From Cyanobacteria bacterium GSL.Bin1 (GTDB lineage: Bacteria > Cyanobacteriota > Cyanobacteriia > Cyanobacteriales > Rubidibacteraceae), in contig JAAANX010000034.1 in assembly GCA_009909085.1 (NCBI GenBank), forward strand, positions 1-64,000: a stretch of DNA of 64,000 bases, written 5' to 3'. Shown piece by piece: positions 63,040 through 64,000 of the stretch. The position numbers and the translations under genes are program-made. Within the stretch, counting starts at the first letter, position 1. The number at the start of each line of letters is the position of its first letter. Under the pieces are notes generated by a model. That model ran no database searches. It saw only the letters and a program-made list of their open reading frames with translations, and had not been told where the DNA came from.

Positions 63040-64000
63040 ATGAATAACTATGAAGCAATTCTTAAAAATTTTTCTAGTGTTATTTATTTAAGAACAAACT
63101 CAACCACAAACCACATTATTCCAATTTACCAATCTCATCCCGTTCTAAAAGCACTAATCGAAGAAGTTTATTGTTTAATCGCAAACTATTCTGATGTGGA
63201 TTGGGCAAATCATTTTTTACAAATATTGAGATCATTTAAACAAAATATTTATTTCTTAAAAAAAGAAAAAGCAAGTCTTTACTGGACTTATTCAATTTTA
63301 GGTAGCAGCTATTATCAGCAGTTCCTCTTCTGTTATTTGCAAACACCAAGTTGGCAAGCTGCTAAAAAAGTTAATTTCCAACTGCGACAATCTTTTAATG
63401 TTAACTTGCAGTATCCCCTTGAAGAGTGTTTTGTTTTAGCTTTAGAACAAGCTCTCAATCCAACTAGACTCCTGAAACGTTTTGATGTTAAGACGGGGGT
63501 TTCTGCTCAATCTTATGCTTTTACGGTTCTAAGTCGGTTGATTAAGCATCAGATTGCCAAGGAATTAAAGTCGAAATCAATCAAATTATCAGGATATGGC
63601 TTTCTTCAATCAGTGAGTCCTACCCAACTAGAAAAAGGCTTAGTCAGATGGGGAATTACAGGCAATGAATTAATTCGGTATCGCTTAATTTGGCAATCGT
63701 TTAAAGATCTGCTAAATGAAATTAGTGTTAATAATACTCAACATCGCCGTCAAAGCTCTTCTGTGCGATCGCTGAACAACGAGCAAATTTTAAGACTCAA
63801 AAGTCTTTATCAAGACTATGCGAGAGCTTTTAAGTTGGAAGCAAAGCCCTTAAATCGCCAAGATATTGAAGAAGTTTTAGACACTTGTTTGAAAGCAACA
63901 CAGGAGGGGGAACGGAAAAATAAAATTTCCTTAGATGCACTTCAAGTTTCTCCTTCAGTTAGCGAGGAGACTTCACCGTTAGTGGCTAATCCTTGGGAAA
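63040..64000 (+). CDS. Cyanobacterial sigma-70-like factor, N-terminal part (cut by window end)
   Basis: The ATG at 63040 opens a frame of 320 codons that runs off the window. It reads MNNYEAILKNFSSVIYLRTN onwards. The central part, LLKRFDVKTGVSAQSYAFTV followed by LSRLIKHQIAKELKS, and the part after it, GFLQSVSPTQLEKGLVRWGI followed by ITGNELIRYRLIWQSFKDLL, match the layout I know from a cyanobacterial group of large ECF-like sigma-70 factors. Its C-terminal region 4, which recognises promoters, would lie outside the window. I infer the family from this pattern. Position after the coiled-coil operon makes it a candidate regulator. Confidence 0.65.
   Translation, partial: MNNYEAILKNFSSVIYLRTNSTTNHIIPIYQSHPVLKALIEEVYCLIANYSDVDWANHFLQILRSFKQNIYFLKKEKASLYWTYSILGSSYYQQFLFCYLQTPSWQAAKKVNFQLRQSFNVNLQYPLEECFVLALEQALNPTRLLKRFDVKTGVSAQSYAFTVLSRLIKHQIAKELKSKSIKLSGYGFLQSVSPTQLEKGLVRWGITGNELIRYRLIWQSFKDLLNEISVNNTQHRRQSSSVRSLNNEQILRLKSLYQDYARAFKLEAKPLNRQDIEEVLDTCLKATQEGERKNKISLDALQVSPSVSEETSPLVANPWE

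Overview
The window is chromosomal DNA of a cyanobacterium. It carries psbN, psbH, psaC, the phycocyanin lyase gene cpcT, a high-light-inducible (Hlip) gene, vipp1, a cyAbrB regulator, a cyanobacterial-type coxBAC/ctaAB set and many copies of the HIP1 octamer GCGATCGC. An intein-containing dnaB also fits. No rRNA, tRNA or CRISPR array was recognised. The species cannot be fixed from the sequence alone.

Layout. 0-5 kb: aldo/keto reductase, dnaB with a 182-residue mini-intein, then a minus-strand run of FKBP isomerase, phasin-like protein and NmrA-like reductase. 5-15 kb: RecB/RNase H-like nuclease, cysteine-lyase-like PLP enzyme, psbN/psbH, small membrane proteins, a large sensor kinase whose C-terminal receiver is cut off by an in-frame TAG, and a sodium:solute symporter. 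15-20 kb: vipp1, thioredoxin, aminotransferase, egtD, fibrillin, psaC. 20-21 kb: an internally deleted insertion sequence. 21-27 kb: terminal oxidase (ctaB-ctaA divergent from coxB-coxA-coxC). 27-31 kb: J-domain protein, cpcT, rpsP-khpA-phoH, then a wrecked toxin-antitoxin pair split by an IS200/IS605-like end. 31-44 kb: unknown protein, CheA-like hybrid kinase coupled to a SpoIID protein, aspartoacylase-era, PBP1-type enzyme, DUF1825, asnS. 44-56 kb: phoX with a candidate PHO box, cyAbrB, Hlip, giant PAS kinase with its response regulator, Rieske oxygenase, class II aldolase.

The last 8 kb is the accessory-looking part. It holds an FHA-domain membrane protein with possible remnants of a dynamin-like fold, four consecutive acidic coiled-coil proteins of 296-330 residues, and the start of a cyanobacterial sigma-factor-like gene that runs off the window. 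An identical 18-bp motif lies 150-220 bp upstream of both the FHA gene and the coiled-coil operon, so the two units may be co-regulated. I recognise no described system with this composition, and it is the best candidate here for something new.

The other strong observations are sequence-level. A dispersed CTCTGTG-type repeat has become coding sequence inside the DnaB intein, with a sister copy just before the dnaB start. The CheA-like protein has Glu where the phospho-accepting His is expected. Several gene starts or ends lie in dispersed repeats.
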